Shown here one piece after another: positions 50,506 through 59,538 of a DNA stretch of 64,000 nt. Position numbers and translations under genes: made by a program. This stretch comes from Chryseobacterium indologenes. Lineage in GTDB: Bacteria > Bacteroidota > Bacteroidia > Flavobacteriales > Weeksellaceae. Each line of letters opens with the position of its first letter. Position 1 is the stretch's first letter. The notes under the pieces are model-generated. The model did not search any database. It was not told the origin of the DNA and was given only the letters and a program-made list of their open reading frames with translations. The stretch spans positions 1,798,001 through 1,862,000 of the forward strand of contig NZ_CP018786.1 of assembly GCF_002025665.1 (NCBI RefSeq), in the 5' to 3' direction.

Positions 50506-50967
50506 TTATTCCAGATCAATTTTAAACTTGGTAGATTTTTTTACCTCATGAAGTACAATTGAACTGTGGTATTGCCCGATATTAGGAATGTTTGAAATGA
50601 CATTAACAGCAAATTCGTTATAAGAATTGATATCTTTGGCAATGATCTTCAACATATAGTCATACTCTCCGGAAAGACTGATGATTTCCTGTACTTCATC
50701 ATATTTCCCAATGTGATTCTCAAAGGTTTCCAATACTTTCTTGGATTGTTCCTTAAGGCGGACATTACAGTAAACTACAATATTTAAACCCAGTTTTTCA
50801 CGGTTTAAAAGTCCTACATACTTCTGAATGATTCCTTGCTTCTCCAATTGTTTGATTCGCTCATACGTAGGAGTAAAGGTAAGACCTATCTTTTCGGAAA
50901 TTTCTTTAACCGATAGTGTAGAGTCTTCCTGAATAATACTGAGAATCATTTTGTCTTTTAAATCCAT
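50506..50967 (-). CDS. Lrp/AsnC-family transcriptional regulator
   Basis: A 153-residue regulator. The N-terminal winged HTH is at about 1-60 (DLKDKMILSIIQEDSTLSVKEISEKIGLTFTPTYERIKQLEKQGIIQKYVG), and the C-terminal RAM ligand-binding domain at about 70-145 includes SLSGEYDYMLKIIAKDINSYNEFAVNVI. Such proteins sense amino acids. It sits between the arginine and pyrimidine-carbamoyl phosphate clusters and is divergent from pyrB across about 120 bases, so either cluster could be a target; this is positional inference only. Confidence 0.9.
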   Translation of the reverse strand: MDLKDKMILSIIQEDSTLSVKEISEKIGLTFTPTYERIKQLEKQGIIQKYVGLLNREKLGLNIVVYCNVRLKEQSKKVLETFENHIGKYDEVQEIISLSGEYDYMLKIIAKDINSYNEFAVNVISNIPNIGQYHSSIVLHEVKKSTKFKIDLE

Positions 50968-51052
50968 AAATAAAGTTGTGTGCTAACAAAAATATTAATT
51001 TTAAATGAGAATAAGGAAAGACTGAAGTTTTTAATTTATTTTAAACATAATT

Positions 51053-51083
51053 TTTGTAGGTTCATAAAATTGTTGTATCTTTG
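51053..51083 (+). promoter_or_regulatory. Promoter of the pyrB leader
   Basis: TTTG (51053-51056), exactly 19 bases, TATCTTTG (51076-51083), then CACC: an ideal match to the Bacteroidota TTTG-N19-TAnnTTTG promoter. Transcription should start around 51088-51090, at or next to the leader ORF ATG. Confidence 0.75.
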
Positions 51084-51089
51084 CACCTA

Positions 51090-51161
51090 ATGAATAAAAA
51101 AGCATTTATATCATTAGATTTACCGGGCGAAAGCGCCCTTTACGATATTTATTGTTATTAA
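51090..51161 (+). CDS. pyrB leader peptide (pyrL-like)
   Basis: A 23-codon ORF: ATG at 51090, product beginning MNKKAFISLDLPGESALY and ending DIYCY, TAA at 51159-51161. It starts 6 bases after the -7 element, so its mRNA would be leaderless or nearly so. Its stop codon overlaps the first bases of the terminator stem at 51160-51183, and its second half is rich in U (codons CTT TAC GAT ATT TAT TGT TAT). That is the layout of the pyrBI leader of enterobacteria, where RNA polymerase pausing at low UTP lets the ribosome catch up and break the terminator. Translation is inferred, not shown. Confidence 0.6.
   Translation: MNKKAFISLDLPGESALYDIYCY
51125..51138 (+). promoter_or_regulatory. Possible pause hairpin in the pyrB leader
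   Basis: GGGCG (51125-51129) pairs with CGCCC (51134-51138) around the loop AAAG. It is followed by the U-rich stretch 51139-51159. A hairpin before a U-rich tract could pause RNA polymerase ahead of the attenuator. Confidence 0.5.
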
Positions 51162-51188
51162 GCGAAGATAGTTGTCTTCGCTTTTTTT
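51160..51188 (+). terminator. Attenuator terminator in the pyrB leader
   Basis: A perfect 9-bp stem, AAGCGAAGA (51160-51168) with TCTTCGCTT (51175-51183), and a 6-base loop, followed by a T run to 51188. It lies 20 bases before the pyrB start and after its promoter, so it must be read through or disrupted for pyrB to be expressed. Confidence 0.8.
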
Positions 51189-51207
51189 ATGCCCAAAAAT
51201 TAGAATT

Positions 51208-52098
51208 ATGTTTACGATTACAGAACTAAGCACCGAGAGAATCAACAGTATACTGACAGAAGCACTGGCTTTTGCGAACGGTAAAACTGCTAAAATTGAA
51301 GGAGAAGTTTTTTGCTCAAACCTTTTCTTCGAAGACAGTACAAGAACGAAAACAAGTTTTGACCTTGCAGAAAGAAAACTGGGATTGCAGGTAGTTCCTT
51401 TTGATGCGTCACACAGTTCGGTAAACAAAGGGGAAAGCCTTTATGACACCGTAAAGACGATTGAAAGTATAGGAGTAAACCTTGTGGTAATACGAGATAA
51501 GAAAGACAGATACTTTGAAGAACTGAAAAATATTAAAATTCCAGTAATCAATGGAGGAGACGGAACAGGAAACCATCCTTCACAGTGTATGCTGGATTTG
51601 CTGACCATCTATCAGGAATTCGGAAAGTTCGAAGGATTGAAAGTGGGAATTGTAGGCGATGTAAAACATAGCCGTGTAGCAAACTCAAATGCGGAGGCTT
51701 TAAGAAGATTAGGCGCTAAAGTATACTTCTCAGGACCGGAACAATGGTTTGACGAAGGAGCCTTAATCAACGGGACTTATATGTCAGTAGATGAACTGAT
51801 CGGCGAAGTGGATGTTTTAATGTTATTAAGAATCCAACACGAAAGACACGATGCCGCAATGAGCTTCACCGCTTCAGAATACCATAAAAGATATGGACTG
51901 ACGAAAGAAAGAGAAAAGGTCATGAAAAAAGAAGCCATCATCATGCACCCGGCTCCGATCAACAGAGGAGTGGAAATAGATTCAGATCTTGTAGAATGCG
52001 AAAGATCAAGAGTCTTTAAACAAATGGAAAACGGTGTTTTCGCCAGAATGGCCATTTTAAAAGAAGCGTTGGAAAGCAAAGGGCATACTTTTAAATAA
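51208..52098 (+). CDS. pyrB: Aspartate carbamoyltransferase catalytic subunit
   Basis: A 296-residue enzyme of the first committed pyrimidine step, making carbamoyl-aspartate. The carbamoyl-phosphate loop is STRTKT (44-49), HPSQ is at 123-126, and [11 protein letters not shown] and [12 protein letters not shown] are near the end. The ATG at 51208 begins the conserved MFTITELS; an in-frame start at 51172 would sit in the attenuator hairpin and is rejected. No pyrI regulatory subunit is adjacent. It is followed by carA and carB, which supply its carbamoyl phosphate. Confidence 0.95.
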   Translation: MFTITELSTERINSILTEALAFANGKTAKIEGEVFCSNLFFEDSTRTKTSFDLAERKLGLQVVPFDASHSSVNKGESLYDTVKTIESIGVNLVVIRDKKDRYFEELKNIKIPVINGGDGTGNHPSQCMLDLLTIYQEFGKFEGLKVGIVGDVKHSRVANSNAEALRRLGAKVYFSGPEQWFDEGALINGTYMSVDELIGEVDVLMLLRIQHERHDAAMSFTASEYHKRYGLTKEREKVMKKEAIIMHPAPINRGVEIDSDLVECERSRVFKQMENGVFARMAILKEALESKGHTFK

Positions 52099-52133
52099 GA
52101 GCCAGGGTGAAAGTAAGAAGTTAAAAGGTAAAG

Positions 52134-52229
52134 AGCCCCGTAGGGGCGACCTGTTAATAGCAATGGGTGAAGCCCATGGAAATAAAAAGGATTTAGATAA
52201 TCCAAGCCCTGTAAGGGCGACCTGTTAAT
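52134..52229. repeat. Pair of 25-bp direct repeats forming hairpins, between pyrB and carA
   Basis: 52134-52158 and 52205-52229 are identical in 23 of 25 positions. The two differences are complementary: GCCCC-GTA-GGGGC in copy 1 becomes GCCCT-GTA-AGGGC in copy 2, so the hairpin is kept. Each is followed by GACCTGTTAAT. A third hairpin, ATGGG / CCCAT, lies at 52163-52177 between them. Confidence 0.75.
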
Positions 52230-52265
52230 GATATATAAATAAATAATAAGAGATAATAGTTTAAA

Positions 52266-53339
52266 ATGAAGAAAAAATTAATACTGGAGTCCGGTGAAGT
52301 GTTTCATGGAGAAGGTTTCGGAGCAGAATTGGAAACTGCAGGGGAAGTAGTTTTCAATACCGGAATGACAGGGTATCAGGAATTGATCTCTGACCCATCA
52401 TACTGCGGTCAGATAGTTTGTATGACCTATCCGCTTATCGGAAATTATGGTATTAACCGTGATGATTATGAAAGTATCGAGCCGGCAATTAAAGGGCTTA
52501 TCGTAAAAGAACTTTGCGATCTTCCTTCCAATTTCCGTACTCAGATTACTTTAGATGAATTATTTAAAAAGAAAAACCTTTCAGGAATTTCAGGAATCGA
52601 CACAAGAAGACTGACAAGAGTTCTTCGTAATTATGGAGTAGTAAAAGGAAAAATTGTAAACGCAGATGCTGATGAAGCTGCAGTGGCTTCTGAACTGAAA
52701 ACAACAACTTTTCCAATCAATCAGGTAGAGGAGGTTTCTACAAAAACACCTTACGCCAACCCGAACAGAGGTTTCAAAGTAGTATTGGTAGATTTCGGTG
52801 CAAAACTGGGAATTATCAGAGAATTGTCTCAAAGAAACTGTGACATCATCGTAGTTTCTCAGGATACTACTGCAGAAGAAATTCTATTGATGAATCCGGA
52901 TGGAATTATGTTGTCAAACGGTCCTGGTGATCCGGAAGATGTACCACACGCTTTAGATATGATCAGAGGGTTATTAGGAAAAGTTCCCATCTTCGGAATC
53001 TGTTTAGGACACCAATTGATTGGTCTTGCTTGTGGGGCGAAAACTTTCAAACTGAAATTCGGACACAGAGGAGGAAACCACCCGGTATTGGATCTGGAGA
53101 AGAACACCGTAGCAATCACATCTCAAAACCATGGATATGCTGTAGATCAGGAAAGTTTAAAAGGAACAGACCTTATCGAAACACACATCGCCTTGAACGA
53201 CAGAACAAACGAAGGATTAAAACATAAAATCCACCCTTGTTTCTCAGTTCAGTATCACCCTGAAGCGAGCCCTGGCCCTGAAGATGCAAACTACCTGTTT
53301 GATGAGTTCATTCAAATGATGGAGGACTTTAAGAAGTAA
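52266..53339 (+). CDS. carA: Carbamoyl-phosphate synthase small (glutaminase) subunit
   Basis: A 357-residue glutamine amidotransferase that feeds ammonia to CarB. The N-terminal CPSase domain contains FNTGMTGYQEL. The class-I amidotransferase triad is C246 (FGICLGHQ), H331 and E333 (VQYHPEASPGP). The length is normal. It lies 167 bases after pyrB behind the repeat pair and 160 bases before carB. Its product serves both pyrimidine and arginine synthesis, which fits its place beside both clusters. Confidence 0.96.
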   Translation: MKKKLILESGEVFHGEGFGAELETAGEVVFNTGMTGYQELISDPSYCGQIVCMTYPLIGNYGINRDDYESIEPAIKGLIVKELCDLPSNFRTQITLDELFKKKNLSGISGIDTRRLTRVLRNYGVVKGKIVNADADEAAVASELKTTTFPINQVEEVSTKTPYANPNRGFKVVLVDFGAKLGIIRELSQRNCDIIVVSQDTTAEEILLMNPDGIMLSNGPGDPEDVPHALDMIRGLLGKVPIFGICLGHQLIGLACGAKTFKLKFGHRGGNHPVLDLEKNTVAITSQNHGYAVDQESLKGTDLIETHIALNDRTNEGLKHKIHPCFSVQYHPEASPGPEDANYLFDEFIQMMEDFKK

Positions 53340-53351
53340 AACGGTACAATT

Positions 53352-53421
53352 GTCATTCTGAACGAAGCAATAGCGTAGTGAAGAATCTCTATAAAGTATG
53401 TTTAGATTCCTACGGAATGAC
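53352..53421. repeat. Dispersed hairpin repeat (GTCATTCTGA family), degenerate copy
   Basis: GTCATTCTGAACGAAG at the left (from 53352) and CGGAATGAC at the right (to 53421) form the ends, with AGAATCT / AGATTC inside. It is related to 23764-23890 and 58843-58900 and lies between carA and carB. Confidence 0.65.
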
Positions 53422-53499
53422 AAAGTGTGTTAATTCAATTTAAATAAAGCACAATGCTAAAAGTCTAAGCTCAAATTTTTAGCATCTAAAAAAAGAAAA

Positions 53500-56400
53500 A
53501 TGGCAAAACGTACAGATATAAAAACAATTTTAGTAATCGGTTCAGGACCTATTATCATTGGTCAGGCAGCTGAATTTGATTACGCAGGAACGCAGGCTTG
53601 TCTGTCTCTGAAAGAAGAAGGCTACAAGGTAATTTTGATCAATTCAAACCCTGCAACAATCATGACGGATGTGGAAATCGCTGATAAAGTATATATCGAG
53701 CCGATTTCATTACAGTTTGTAAGCCACATCATCAGAAAAGAACGTCCGGATGCATTATTACCAACATTGGGAGGTCAGACAGGACTGAACATGGCGGTAG
53801 AATTGGAGAAGTCAGGAATTCTTGAAGAGTGCAAAGTGGAAGTATTGGGAACAAAGCTTTCTGCCATCAACAGAGCTGAAGACAGAGATCTTTTCCGTGA
53901 GTTGATGAGAGAATTGAATGAGCCGGTTCCGGAATCTGATATCGTAAACACGGTAGAAGGAGCACTTGCTTTTGCAGATGAAATAGGATATCCTGTAATT
54001 GTTCGTCCTGCCTTTACAATGGGAGGTACCGGAGGAGGTATTGCTTCTACAGAAGCTGAATTGAAAGAGATTGCTGAATTGGGACTAAAACACAGCCCGG
54101 TTACACAGTGTCTTATTGAAAAATCAATCGCAGGTTTCAAAGAAATTGAATACGAAGTAATGCGTGATGCAAACGACAACGCCATTGTGGTTTGTAACAT
54201 GGAAAATATAGATCCGGTAGGAGTTCACACAGGAGATTCTATCGTAGTAGCACCTTCTCAGACGCTTTCAGACAGAGAGTATCAGTTACTGAGAAATGCT
54301 TCCTTAAAAATCATCAGAGCGCTAGGAATTGAAGGTGGATGTAACGTACAATTAGCTTTAGATCCGCATTCATTCGACTACTATATTATCGAGGTAAACC
54401 CTAGAGTATCCCGTTCATCAGCGTTAGCAAGTAAAGCAACAGGGTATCCGATTGCAAAAATTGCTGCTAAAATCGCTGTAGGATTAACACTTGATGAAAT
54501 CATGAACCCGGTAACAGGAAAAACATACGCATGTTTCGAACCTGCTCTTGACTATGTGGTAACGAAATTCCCAAGATTCCCATTCGATAAATTCGAAACG
54601 GCGGACAGAAGACTTTCTACTCAGATGAAAGCAACAGGAGAAGTAATGGCGATCGGAAGAAACCTGGAAGAATCTTTACAGAAAGCGATCCGTTCATTAG
54701 AAACAGGAATCAAGCATTTAGGATTAAAAACTAAGCAGGCGGAAGCGCTTACTGCTGAGGAAATCGAGAGAAGAATCAGAGTATGTGATGATGAAAGATT
54801 GTTCATTATCGGAGATGCTTTAAGAAGAGGATACGACTGGGAACAGATTGTAGAATGGAGTAAAATCGACAAGTTCTTCATCTGGAAACTGAAAAAACTA
54901 GTTGACTTCGAAAAAGTAATCGCTGAAAACAAATTCGATAAAGAAACATTAATTGAAGCGAAGAGATTAGGTTTCGCAGATATCAATATTGCTGTTCTTT
55001 GGGATGTAAAAGAACGCGAGGTTTTCAACTTCAGAAAAGAAAACGGAGTAATGCCGGTGTACAAAATGGTAGACACTTGTGCTGCTGAATTTGAATCTGA
55101 AACCCCTTATTTCTACGGAACTTACGAAGAAGAAAACGAAAGTGTTGTTTCTGACAAAGAAAAAATCATCGTACTAGGTTCAGGACCTATCAGAATCGGA
55201 CAGGGAGTTGAGTTTGATTACGCAACAGTTCACTCAGTATGGGCAATCAAAGAAATGGGTTATGAAGCGATTATCATCAACAATAACCCAGAAACAGTTT
55301 CTACAGACTTCTCTATCTCTGATAAACTATACTTCGAGCCGCTTACAGAAGAAGATGTAATGAACATCATCGAGCTTGAAAAGCCTAAAGGAGTAGTGGT
55401 ACAGTTCGGAGGGCAGACTGCAATTAACCTTGCCGATAAATTAGCCTCTCACGGAGTACAGATCTTAGGAACTTCATTAGAAGATCTTGACAGAGCTGAA
55501 AACAGAGATAAATTTGAAAAAGCACTTCAGGAACTGGGAATTCCTCAGCCAAAAGGAAGAACTTCAACTTCGAAAGAAGAAGCGATAAAAATTGCTAACG
55601 AAATCGGATATCCGGTATTGGTGCGTCCAAGCTACGTTCTTGGAGGGAGAGCGATGGAAATTGTATACGCAGAAGCAGAACTGGCTCACTACATGGAGCA
55701 TGCGGTAGATGCAAGTCCTGAGCACCCTGTATTGGTTGACAAATACATGGTAGGAAAGGAAATTGAAGTAGATGCCATCTGTGACGGAGAAACTGTAGTG
55801 ATTCCAGGGATTATGGAGCACATCGAAAGAGCGGGAGTTCACTCCGGAGACTCAATCGCAGTATATCCACCACAAAATATTTCTCAAAGTGAGATTGATA
55901 CTTTGGTAGACTATACGAAAAGACTGGCAAAAGGACTGAAGGTGATCGGATTAATGAACATCCAGTACGTTCTTTTCGAAGGAAACGTCTATGTAATCGA
56001 AGTAAATCCTCGTTCTTCAAGAACAGTTCCTTTCTTATCTAAAATCACAGAGGTTCCTATGGCTAACCTTGCAACAAAGGCAATCTTAGGACAAAAACTG
56101 AAAGACTTAGGATACGAAAACGGATTGGTTCCAAACAAAGAAGGAGTATTTGTAAAAGTTCCGGTATTCTCTTTCTCTAAACTAACGAAAGTTGACATCT
56201 CTTTAGGCCCTGAAATGAAGTCTACAGGAGAAGTTATGGGGAAAGATACAACCCTTGAAAAAGCATTGTACAAAGGATTGGTTGCCGCAGGAAGAAAAGT
56301 TCCTATGCACGGATCTATCCTGTTCACAGTAGCAGATAAGCATAAAGACGAAGCAGCAGCTCTTGCAGCAAGATTCCATGAAGTAGGATTCAGAATCTGG

Positions 56401-56682
56401 GCTACGGAAGGTACTGCGAAATTCTTTGAAGAAAAAGGAATTCCTTGCAAAATAGGATACAAAATCGGAGAAGAAGATGTAAACCTTATCGACCTTATCC
56501 AGAAAGGAAAAGTTCAGTATGTTGTAAACACTACTACAAAAGGTAAACAAGCCGAAAGAGACGGATTCCAGATCAGAAGAATGAGCGTTGAAAACGGAGT
56601 TCCTTGTTTAACTTCAATGGATACGGTAGAAGCGATCTTAAAAGTAATCGAAAGCATGAGCTTCAAAATGGAGACGATGTAA
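53500..56682 (+). CDS. carB: Carbamoyl-phosphate synthase large subunit
   Basis: A 1060-residue enzyme with the standard internal duplication. ATP-grasp unit 1 is at about 1-400 ([33 protein letters not shown]), followed by an oligomerisation region. ATP-grasp unit 2 is at about 550-930 ([36 protein letters not shown]), and a C-terminal MGS-like allosteric domain at about 935-1060 ([22 protein letters not shown]). It makes carbamoyl phosphate from bicarbonate, ammonia and 2 ATP. A terminator follows directly. Confidence 0.97.
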   Translation: MAKRTDIKTILVIGSGPIIIGQAAEFDYAGTQACLSLKEEGYKVILINSNPATIMTDVEIADKVYIEPISLQFVSHIIRKERPDALLPTLGGQTGLNMAVELEKSGILEECKVEVLGTKLSAINRAEDRDLFRELMRELNEPVPESDIVNTVEGALAFADEIGYPVIVRPAFTMGGTGGGIASTEAELKEIAELGLKHSPVTQCLIEKSIAGFKEIEYEVMRDANDNAIVVCNMENIDPVGVHTGDSIVVAPSQTLSDREYQLLRNASLKIIRALGIEGGCNVQLALDPHSFDYYIIEVNPRVSRSSALASKATGYPIAKIAAKIAVGLTLDEIMNPVTGKTYACFEPALDYVVTKFPRFPFDKFETADRRLSTQMKATGEVMAIGRNLEESLQKAIRSLETGIKHLGLKTKQAEALTAEEIERRIRVCDDERLFIIGDALRRGYDWEQIVEWSKIDKFFIWKLKKLVDFEKVIAENKFDKETLIEAKRLGFADINIAVLWDVKEREVFNFRKENGVMPVYKMVDTCAAEFESETPYFYGTYEEENESVVSDKEKIIVLGSGPIRIGQGVEFDYATVHSVWAIKEMGYEAIIINNNPETVSTDFSISDKLYFEPLTEEDVMNIIELEKPKGVVVQFGGQTAINLADKLASHGVQILGTSLEDLDRAENRDKFEKALQELGIPQPKGRTSTSKEEAIKIANEIGYPVLVRPSYVLGGRAMEIVYAEAELAHYMEHAVDASPEHPVLVDKYMVGKEIEVDAICDGETVVIPGIMEHIERAGVHSGDSIAVYPPQNISQSEIDTLVDYTKRLAKGLKVIGLMNIQYVLFEGNVYVIEVNPRSSRTVPFLSKITEVPMANLATKAILGQKLKDLGYENGLVPNKEGVFVKVPVFSFSKLTKVDISLGPEMKSTGEVMGKDTTLEKALYKGLVAAGRKVPMHGSILFTVADKHKDEAAALAARFHEVGFRIWATEGTAKFFEEKGIPCKIGYKIGEEDVNLIDLIQKGKVQYVVNTTTKGKQAERDGFQIRRMSVENGVPCLTSMDTVEAILKVIESMSFKMETM

Positions 56683-56705
56683 TTTCGAACAGAAATAAAT
56701 ACTTA

Positions 56706-56736
56706 AGTTCCGCAAGTTTTCTTGCGGAATTTTTTT
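56706..56736 (+). terminator. Intrinsic terminator of the pyrB-carAB operon
   Basis: TTCCGCAAG (56708-56716) and CTTGCGGAA (56721-56729) form a 9-bp stem around TTTT, followed by seven T. Confidence 0.9.
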
Positions 56737-56767
56737 ATCATTTAATCTAAACAGAGAGGAATCTGTT

Positions 56768-56775
56768 TATTTTTG
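56768..56775 (+). promoter_or_regulatory. Candidate -7 element of the small lipoprotein gene
   Basis: TATTTTTG followed by CAAA matches TAnnTTTG and ends 25 bases before the ATG at 56801. Confidence 0.4.
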
Positions 56776-56800
56776 CAAAAACCAAGTAAGATAAAATTAT

Positions 56801-57238
56801 ATGAATGCAATTATTAAAGGAGTTTTAAGTGTTGTTTTTGTGCTTGTATTTTGGGGATGTTCGATACCAACAGATTTTTATATTCAAAATTTAACAGAAA
56901 CAAAAAAAACAGTAAAAATTAATTATAAAAAAAGAATGGTAAAAGAATTATCTGAAGGTTCTTATGGTGCATTTAGTTTCAATTATGAGAATGATATTGT
57001 ACAGCCAAAATTTTTCAGAAAAACTAAAAATCTAAAATCTCTTGAAAAAAAGATGGACAGCTCTGGTGTTATGCTGGAAATCAACCCCCATTCAACAGTA
57101 CGGATTGAAAAAACACATAATTTTATGTGGAAATGGTATATTGTTGATGTTGAAATTGACGGACAAAAATATAGTATAGACGAAATAGCCAAAAAATCTG
57201 AGAACGTTAAAGATGATTATATTTTTAAAATTGAATAA
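56801..57238 (+). CDS. Small lipoprotein of unknown function
   Basis: A 145-residue protein with a lipoprotein signal (MNAIIKGVLSVVFVLVFWGC, C20). The mature chain is basic and beta-rich (FYIQNLTETKKTVKINYKKRM; STVRIEKTHNFMWKWYIVDVEIDG). No family is recognised. It is only 14 bases before the next gene, so the two are probably cotranscribed. Confidence 0.6.
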   Translation: MNAIIKGVLSVVFVLVFWGCSIPTDFYIQNLTETKKTVKINYKKRMVKELSEGSYGAFSFNYENDIVQPKFFRKTKNLKSLEKKMDSSGVMLEINPHSTVRIEKTHNFMWKWYIVDVEIDGQKYSIDEIAKKSENVKDDYIFKIE

Positions 57239-57252
57239 AGAAAAAAGTTATA

Positions 57253-58089
57253 ATGGATAAAAAAGCCATAAAAATTTTATTGAAAACCATAAAAAGTTCT
57301 CAGGATGAGAGTCTAAACGACTGGTTTTATTGGGAAACCTATATGCAATACATCACCGAAGATGATTTTGAGTATGCAAAGAAGCAGTCGGTAATGTATG
57401 ATCAGGAAGAAATAAGCCATGATGAAATTTGCCGTAGAATTAAAAAAGCTGTTGCTAATATTACAAAGCAGGACGTTGTTGATGCCTTTATTTACAGCCT
57501 GAGTACAAGGCAGTTGGAATACCGTTCATTCTTGTCCAGCTACTGTATTGCCCAAAGTCTGACTGAGCATAGCTTTACACCAAGCCCACAACCTAATGAA
57601 GGTATCTGTGCGGTGTGTGGCATTCATGCTTATGAATTTGAAGATCCTATCGAATTCAATACGATCAATTATTTCAAGTATAAAGATGGAGCCTGTTTTG
57701 ATAATTTAATTCAGGTTTTATTTGATGTAGAACAATTTCCAAAGCTTCCGGCTGTCAAACCCAATGAAAATGATTACAGCATACTCAATGAACTGAAAAA
57801 AATCATGGAGACAACAGATCCAAACGACAGAATTTCTCAACTCAAAAAGAAAATTTCTAAAATTTTCAAATCAAATGATGAAGAACGGTTAGGAGTATTG
57901 GAAATTTTAGGAATCATTGGAATTTTACATGATGATGAGCATTTTGGATATGCAGATCATTACATTACCTATCCTGAAAGAGAGCACAGACCTATAAGAA
58001 ATGATGATGTTGGTTACCCTGCGAGATGGTGGCAGGGAAAATTCGGGATTGATAATGAAAAGTGGGAGTATTGGTTCGGAACCAAATAA
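57253..58089 (+). CDS. Cytosolic protein of unknown function
   Basis: A 278-residue protein without signal or membrane segments. It is acidic and helix-rich, with one CxxC (GICAVCGIH, about residues 117-125) and a C-terminal aromatic stretch (YPARWWQGKFGIDNEKWEYWFG) that looks like the core of a small folded domain. It resembles the type of protein often found near polymorphic toxins as an immunity or accessory factor, but no toxin is adjacent and I do not assign a role. Confidence 0.55.
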   Translation: MDKKAIKILLKTIKSSQDESLNDWFYWETYMQYITEDDFEYAKKQSVMYDQEEISHDEICRRIKKAVANITKQDVVDAFIYSLSTRQLEYRSFLSSYCIAQSLTEHSFTPSPQPNEGICAVCGIHAYEFEDPIEFNTINYFKYKDGACFDNLIQVLFDVEQFPKLPAVKPNENDYSILNELKKIMETTDPNDRISQLKKKISKIFKSNDEERLGVLEILGIIGILHDDEHFGYADHYITYPEREHRPIRNDDVGYPARWWQGKFGIDNEKWEYWFGTK

Positions 58090-58292
58090 TAAGCTGGAGG
58101 TTGTACAGTTACATATTTGAAGCAAACTTTCATTATAAAAAAGATTCTCAGAATTAATTCACAATAGTTTTTATTCTATCATCTTAAAAGTAGATTATGT
58201 TTGAAGAATTATTTATAAATTAGAGCGTTAAAATTCAAGCTGTTATTGCTATTTAAAAACTAATAAAAACTTCACCAAATCAAGATATAACC

Positions 58293-58793
58293 ATGGCAGA
58301 ATATTACGCAAAATCAAGCAATTCTTTATCTTTTGAAGTCACAAAAGAAGAGACATTAATTGGGAAACTTACTTATACAAGCTGGTTTAAATTTAATGCT
58401 GCCATTGAAATTGCAGAGGGTCAGAGCTATCAGGTAGAGCCAAAAGGTTTTTGGGGAACCACCATTGAACTGAAAGACCATGAAAGAGTACTTCTGAAAT
58501 TCAGAATGAACTGGAATGGTGAAATTGTGGTACAGACTTATTTTGATGGCATAAAGAATGGTTATCTTTTTAAACACAGAGGGATTTTTAAAGAATCATT
58601 TGTCCTTACAGATCAGGAAGGTGTAGAACTGATGATCATAAAGCCACATCTGAAATGGACTTCCATGAATTACGAATACCAGATTACCACCTCTGATGCC
58701 TTTGAGACATTTTCGGAAAAAGAAATCGTTTTAATTAATGCTCTACACTGTGCCAATTACTATATGTCTATGATGGCTTCTGCTGTGATATAA
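58293..58793 (+). CDS. Beta-rich protein of unknown function (LURP-one/tubby-like pattern)
   Basis: A 166-residue protein. Alternating strands (LSFEVTKEETLIGKLTYTSWFKFNAAIEI, YQVEPKGFWGTTIELKDHERVLLKF) and a final hydrophobic helix (ALHCANYYMSMMASAVI) recall the beta-barrel-around-helix fold of LURP-one/tubby-like proteins. This is a fold impression only. It has no signal peptide and is 204 bases downstream of its neighbour. Confidence 0.55.
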   Translation: MAEYYAKSSNSLSFEVTKEETLIGKLTYTSWFKFNAAIEIAEGQSYQVEPKGFWGTTIELKDHERVLLKFRMNWNGEIVVQTYFDGIKNGYLFKHRGIFKESFVLTDQEGVELMIIKPHLKWTSMNYEYQITTSDAFETFSEKEIVLINALHCANYYMSMMASAVI

Positions 58794-58842
58794 AAGTTCA
58801 TCTTACACTTCAACAGAAATAACTCCTAATTTTATCAAATAG

Positions 58843-58900
58843 AGTGCCTCAAAAGTCGAAGAATTCGACTTTTGTCATTCTGACGAAGGAAGAATCTCAT
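58843..58900. repeat. Dispersed hairpin repeat (GTCATTCTGA family), half copy
   Basis: CCTCAAAAGTC, GACTTTTGTCATTCTGACG, then AAGGAAGAATCTCAT closely follow the minus-strand reading of 23821-23880. A local perfect hairpin, AAAAGTCGAA / TTCGACTTTT, lies at 58851-58872. Confidence 0.7.
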
Positions 58901-58937
58901 TAATAGTCTATTTGTTATCAAAACAGAGAGTTCTTAA

Positions 58938-59339
58938 CTACTTATCCAAAGCCTTTGAAACCGCCAGACTATCTTCCAATAGTCTGTAGCGTATAATTTT
59001 ATTATTTTGAATGCACATCTGTATACAGAATAAAGACTCTACAATTTTGCTTGTTTCAAGCATTTTCGTTACAAATTCTCCTGTAATCACGGCATTTTCA
59101 TCATCGGTAAAAATATGATCAATTTTTGCAGAAACAGGTTCTGTATTTTTCCATAGCAGTTCAAAAAATTCGGCGACTTCCTGTTTATTATTTCTTACTC
59201 CCAGCCAGGCCACTTTTTGCTCATCACCAGGTATATACCAATCCACGGTATCAGAAAAAAGGTTGGTTAATGCTATCAGATTTCTTTCCGACATGAACTG
59301 TAAAAATTGTTGAATGGTTTCTTGGATGTTGCTGCTCAT
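58938..59339 (-). CDS. SnoaL-like / nuclear transport factor 2 family protein
   Basis: A 133-residue single-domain protein of the NTF2-like fold. The N-terminal helix pair (IQETIQQFLQFMSERNLIALTNLFSDTVDWYIPGD) is followed by WLGVRNNKQEVAEFFELLWKNTEPVSAKIDHIFTDDENAVITGEF, the typical SnoaL pattern with a conserved W-x-PG. Members are polyketide cyclases, isomerases or ligand binders; no specific role can be given. It is monocistronic. Confidence 0.8.
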   Translation of the reverse strand: MSSNIQETIQQFLQFMSERNLIALTNLFSDTVDWYIPGDEQKVAWLGVRNNKQEVAEFFELLWKNTEPVSAKIDHIFTDDENAVITGEFVTKMLETSKIVESLFCIQMCIQNNKIIRYRLLEDSLAVSKALDK

Positions 59340-59508
59340 TTTTTGAAAATTATAATCAATAATTGACTTTGTATAGAGTTATGAAGATATGAAAAATTTA
59401 CATTCTAATTGTTGTTTATTTTCATAAAATCCTTTATTGATCGGTTATTTCATTAAGCAAGTTTTATGATTTGTATCATGTTTTTATTTAGAATTAATAA
59501 AAATAAGA

Positions 59509-59516
59509 TAATTTTG
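59509..59516 (+). promoter_or_regulatory. Candidate -7 element of the siderophore receptor gene
   Basis: TAATTTTG followed by CAAAA matches TAnnTTTG, 22 bases before the ATG. I see no clear Fur-type palindrome, though the region is A/T rich. Confidence 0.4.
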
Positions 59517-59538
59517 CAAAACTAACTTAATTATAAAC

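Noticed and set aside
51172..51207. Upstream start of pyrB
   Set aside because: It sits within the attenuator hairpin; the conserved protein begins at 51208.
55989..56462. Long minus-strand ORF (157 codons) inside carB
   Set aside because: It lies wholly within the strongly conserved carB coding sequence, is low-complexity in translation and matches no protein pattern; it is a shadow of codon usage. The same holds for 53775-54200 and 54621-55076.
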